This document shows positions 62,056 through 64,000 of a stretch of DNA of 64,000 bases, piece by piece. Below the pieces are notes generated by a model. That model was not told the DNA's origin. It did not search any database and saw only the letters and a program-made list of their open reading frames with translations. Both the position numbers and the translations under genes were made by a program. Every line of letters begins with the position of its first letter. Position 1 is the stretch's first letter. This stretch comes from Cladorhizidae sp. MBARI D1340-BT2 (lineage: Eukaryota > Porifera > Demospongiae > Poecilosclerida > Cladorhizidae), in assembly GCA_028752905.1 (NCBI GenBank), contig JAQNBH010000002.1:29618762-29682761 (forward strand). Reading direction: 5' to 3'.

Positions 62056-64000
62056 ATGCCTCGGAAGGGTGTGAGAAAACACTTGTCTAGGCGAAAATCC
62101 CAACCATCGCTGACATCATCTAGCAACCCAGCTCCTAGGCCATTAGTAAAGCGAAAACAATGGACTAACCAGCAAATGGAAGCAGCAATGAAGGCAGTTG
62201 AAGGAGGCCAAGGGATGCATAAAGCAGCTGGCGATCATGGGGTCCCTGTATCCACTTTGCAGAATCGAGTAAGTGGCAGAGTAAAACATGGTGACAAACC
62301 TGGGCCTAGGCCATACCTATGTTGACAGGAGGAACATGAACTTGGCTCCTTTTTTAAGCATTGTGCAACTGTAGGTTATGGTAAAACAAGAAAGGATGTC
62401 ATGCATATAGTAGTGTACGTTGCCAGAGAGAAGGGTTTGCTGATTACTCATGGTTGGTATTACTCTTGGTTGGTGGAATAGATTTATTGAGCGTCAAGGT
62501 GATTCGTCACTCAGAAGAAGTGATACCACTGCTCATGTTCGAATGAACGCCATTAACAAGGAAGCGATGGAGCAATACTTCTCCCTGCTCAAAGATATTC
62601 TTGATAAACATAATCTGCATTCAAAACCGGCTCAGATATATAACATTGATGAGAGTGGTGTGCCATTCGATTACAAAGTCCCTAATATTGTTGCTAAGAC
62701 TGGGTCCAAGAAAATTCGATATAGGCAGTCTGGCAAGAAGGGGCAAGTTACAGTGGTAGCTTGTGCTAGTGCAGTTCAAGCAATTCTGCCAATGATAATT
62801 TTTGATGCTCGAAATCTCAACTATGCATGGAGCAAAGATGAGGTTCCGGGAACTCGGTATGGGTTAAGTGACAATGGCTGCATCAATACGAACTTATTCG
62901 AAGGATGGTTGGTTGAACACTTCCTTCAATTTACAGTTCCTGGGCTTCTCGATGGGCATAGCACACATTATCAGCCTGATGCAGTTAGATTTGAAAGGGA
63001 ACATGATATTATCATGCTATGTTTACCTCCCCATACCACCAACGAATCTCAGCCACTGGACTGGGGTGTTTTCAAGCCCTTCAAGAGCAAGTGGACTGAA
63101 GTGTGTCATCAATATTTCCATAAGTACCTTGGGAAAGTGATAACAAGATTTAATTTGAATATGTTGTTCTCCCAAGCATGGTTGAAGTCGCTTATTCCTT
63201 CAAACATCATTGCCAGTTTTAAGACTTGTGGAGTGTACCCATACAATCCATCTGCCATTTCAGTTCCAGATGATGACAACACTAGCAGTGAGAAAACTCG
63301 TGATCGATCTGATGAGGGGGGGAGCGGAGATGAGGGAACAAGTGGAGATGGGGGAAGTAGTGGAGATGAGGCAGGAAGTGGAGATAGGGGAGGTGATGGA
63401 GATAGTAGACAACTATCCATTGAGGGAGGGCATGAACTGCCATCTGGTGCGGGAGCGCATGGAAAACAGTGTGGTTAGGGAGGGAGTGGACAGCATCCTG
63501 GTGGGAAATGGGATCGGGGGGGTTCTGCTGAGGCAGGAGGTGCTAGAGCTGGACGTGGTGGAGCATGTGGGTCAGCAGTTCCTTTTGGAAGTAGTGGACA
63601 GTCGGGTGCTGTGGGAAGTGAGGGGACATCAATGTTTGGAACCTTCACAGACGAGCAGTTAGATCTCTTTCAGTGTCGGTACAAGGAGGGATACAATCTC
63701 TCTATTGATCCATGTTACATCCATTGGCTTGACATACATCATCCTGAAACACTACCTGTCAATTACCATGATCTAACTCCTGCTAGAGATTCAGTCTCGT
63801 CTGTGGTGAGTTGTCACAACCTAACCCCTGCTGTAACCCCAGATAAAGATGTCTTATCCGTGGCAAGTTCCTTTACAGACATCTCTCCATTATGTCTCTC
63901 TCCATTATGTCCTGTTGTTGCTAGTACTCCAGGGTTTGCTCCAAAACCTAGTTTAGCTTCAAAAGGGTCGACCAGTGCAGGCAAGATGTCCAGTGAGTGC
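62056..64000 (+). pseudogene. Tigger/Jerky-type (pogo) transposase, nearly full length, three lesions; runs off the window
   Basis: Starts MPRKGVRKH, then a basic region and a helix-turn-helix (WTNQQMEAAMKAVEGGQGMH, PVSTLQNRVSGRV; about residues 35-80). TGA at 62,323-62,325 interrupts the frame, which otherwise continues (ELGSFFKHCATVGYGKTRKD), and a frameshift near 62,455 leads into the 342-codon DDE frame: Asp in YNIDESGV, GKKGQVTVVACASA, Asp in LLDGHSTHY, then SQPLDWGVFKPFKSKW with the third Asp, and IIASFKTCGVYPYNPSAI. TAG at 63,476-63,478 falls in a Gly/Asp-rich repeat; the same frame is open to the window end and carries the C-terminal FTDEQLDLFQCRYKEGYNLS block. All three catalytic Asp are kept. 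Alternative: host-domesticated Jerky-like gene with introns at the breaks. Confidence 0.75.

Overview
This window looks like a gene-poor, repeat-dense stretch of an AT-rich animal genome, most likely a marine invertebrate such as a sponge or cnidarian. The grounds are: spliced coding sequence with short introns, NACHT-LRR (NLR) immune-receptor-like genes with 28-residue RNI-type leucine-rich repeats, the last two exons of a CYP20A1-like cytochrome P450, and a mixed load of metazoan transposons (Tigger/pogo, piggyBac, hAT, Penelope-like, Ty3/Gypsy, CR1/L2-like LINE, and a restriction-like-endonuclease non-LTR element). I saw no bacterial operon, CRISPR array, rRNA or tRNA. The species cannot be named from sequence alone.

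Region 1 (about 1.8-24.7 kb) is a large, old inverted duplication. Reading inward, each arm has a 40-bp minisatellite cap (about 56 copies on the left, about 85 on the right, in opposite orientation), a non-coding flank, the 3' half of an NLR-like gene, broken LRR units including a block in reversed orientation, and a foldback element. The left arm carries three insertions missing from the right arm: a Tigger/pogo-like element at a TA, a 594-bp hairpin element, and a piggyBac-like element at TTAA. The right arm keeps the matching sites without them. A 2.8-kb spacer (13.8-16.6 kb) holds more transposon debris. The left NLR frame is open over 419 codons; the right copy is broken by a 4-bp deletion.

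Region 2 (24.7-38 kb) holds a Tigger C-terminal relic, a 3.3-kb 17/18-bp minisatellite, a 39-bp tandem repeat, long stretches with nothing recognisable, and the only convincing host gene in the window: the two 3' exons of a CYP20A1-like P450 on the minus strand (33,356-34,674). A hAT relic lies upstream of it.

Region 3 (38-49.5 kb) starts with a truncated Penelope-like element, followed by a second, younger palindrome centred near 44.3 kb. Its arms contain near-identical inverted copies of a non-LTR retrotransposon (family A) embedded in (AAT)n microsatellites, and a head-to-head pair of a related family B at the centre. The proteins combine an N-terminal CCHC-like finger, a reverse transcriptase, and a C-terminal zinc finger plus a putative restriction-like endonuclease. 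Insertion into AAT repeats would suit a Dong/R4-like, microsatellite-targeting element.

Region 4 (49.5-64 kb) has low-complexity repeats, a decayed Ty3/Gypsy element (52.3-56.7 kb; gag, protease, RT, RNase H and integrase split over several frames), foldback copies, a LINE relic, and at the right edge a nearly complete Tigger/Jerky-type transposase with two in-frame stops and one frameshift. A hammerhead-ribozyme-like motif, of the kind carried by Penelope-like elements, occurs near the left edge, and related remnants bracket a foldback element at 60.3-61.1 kb.
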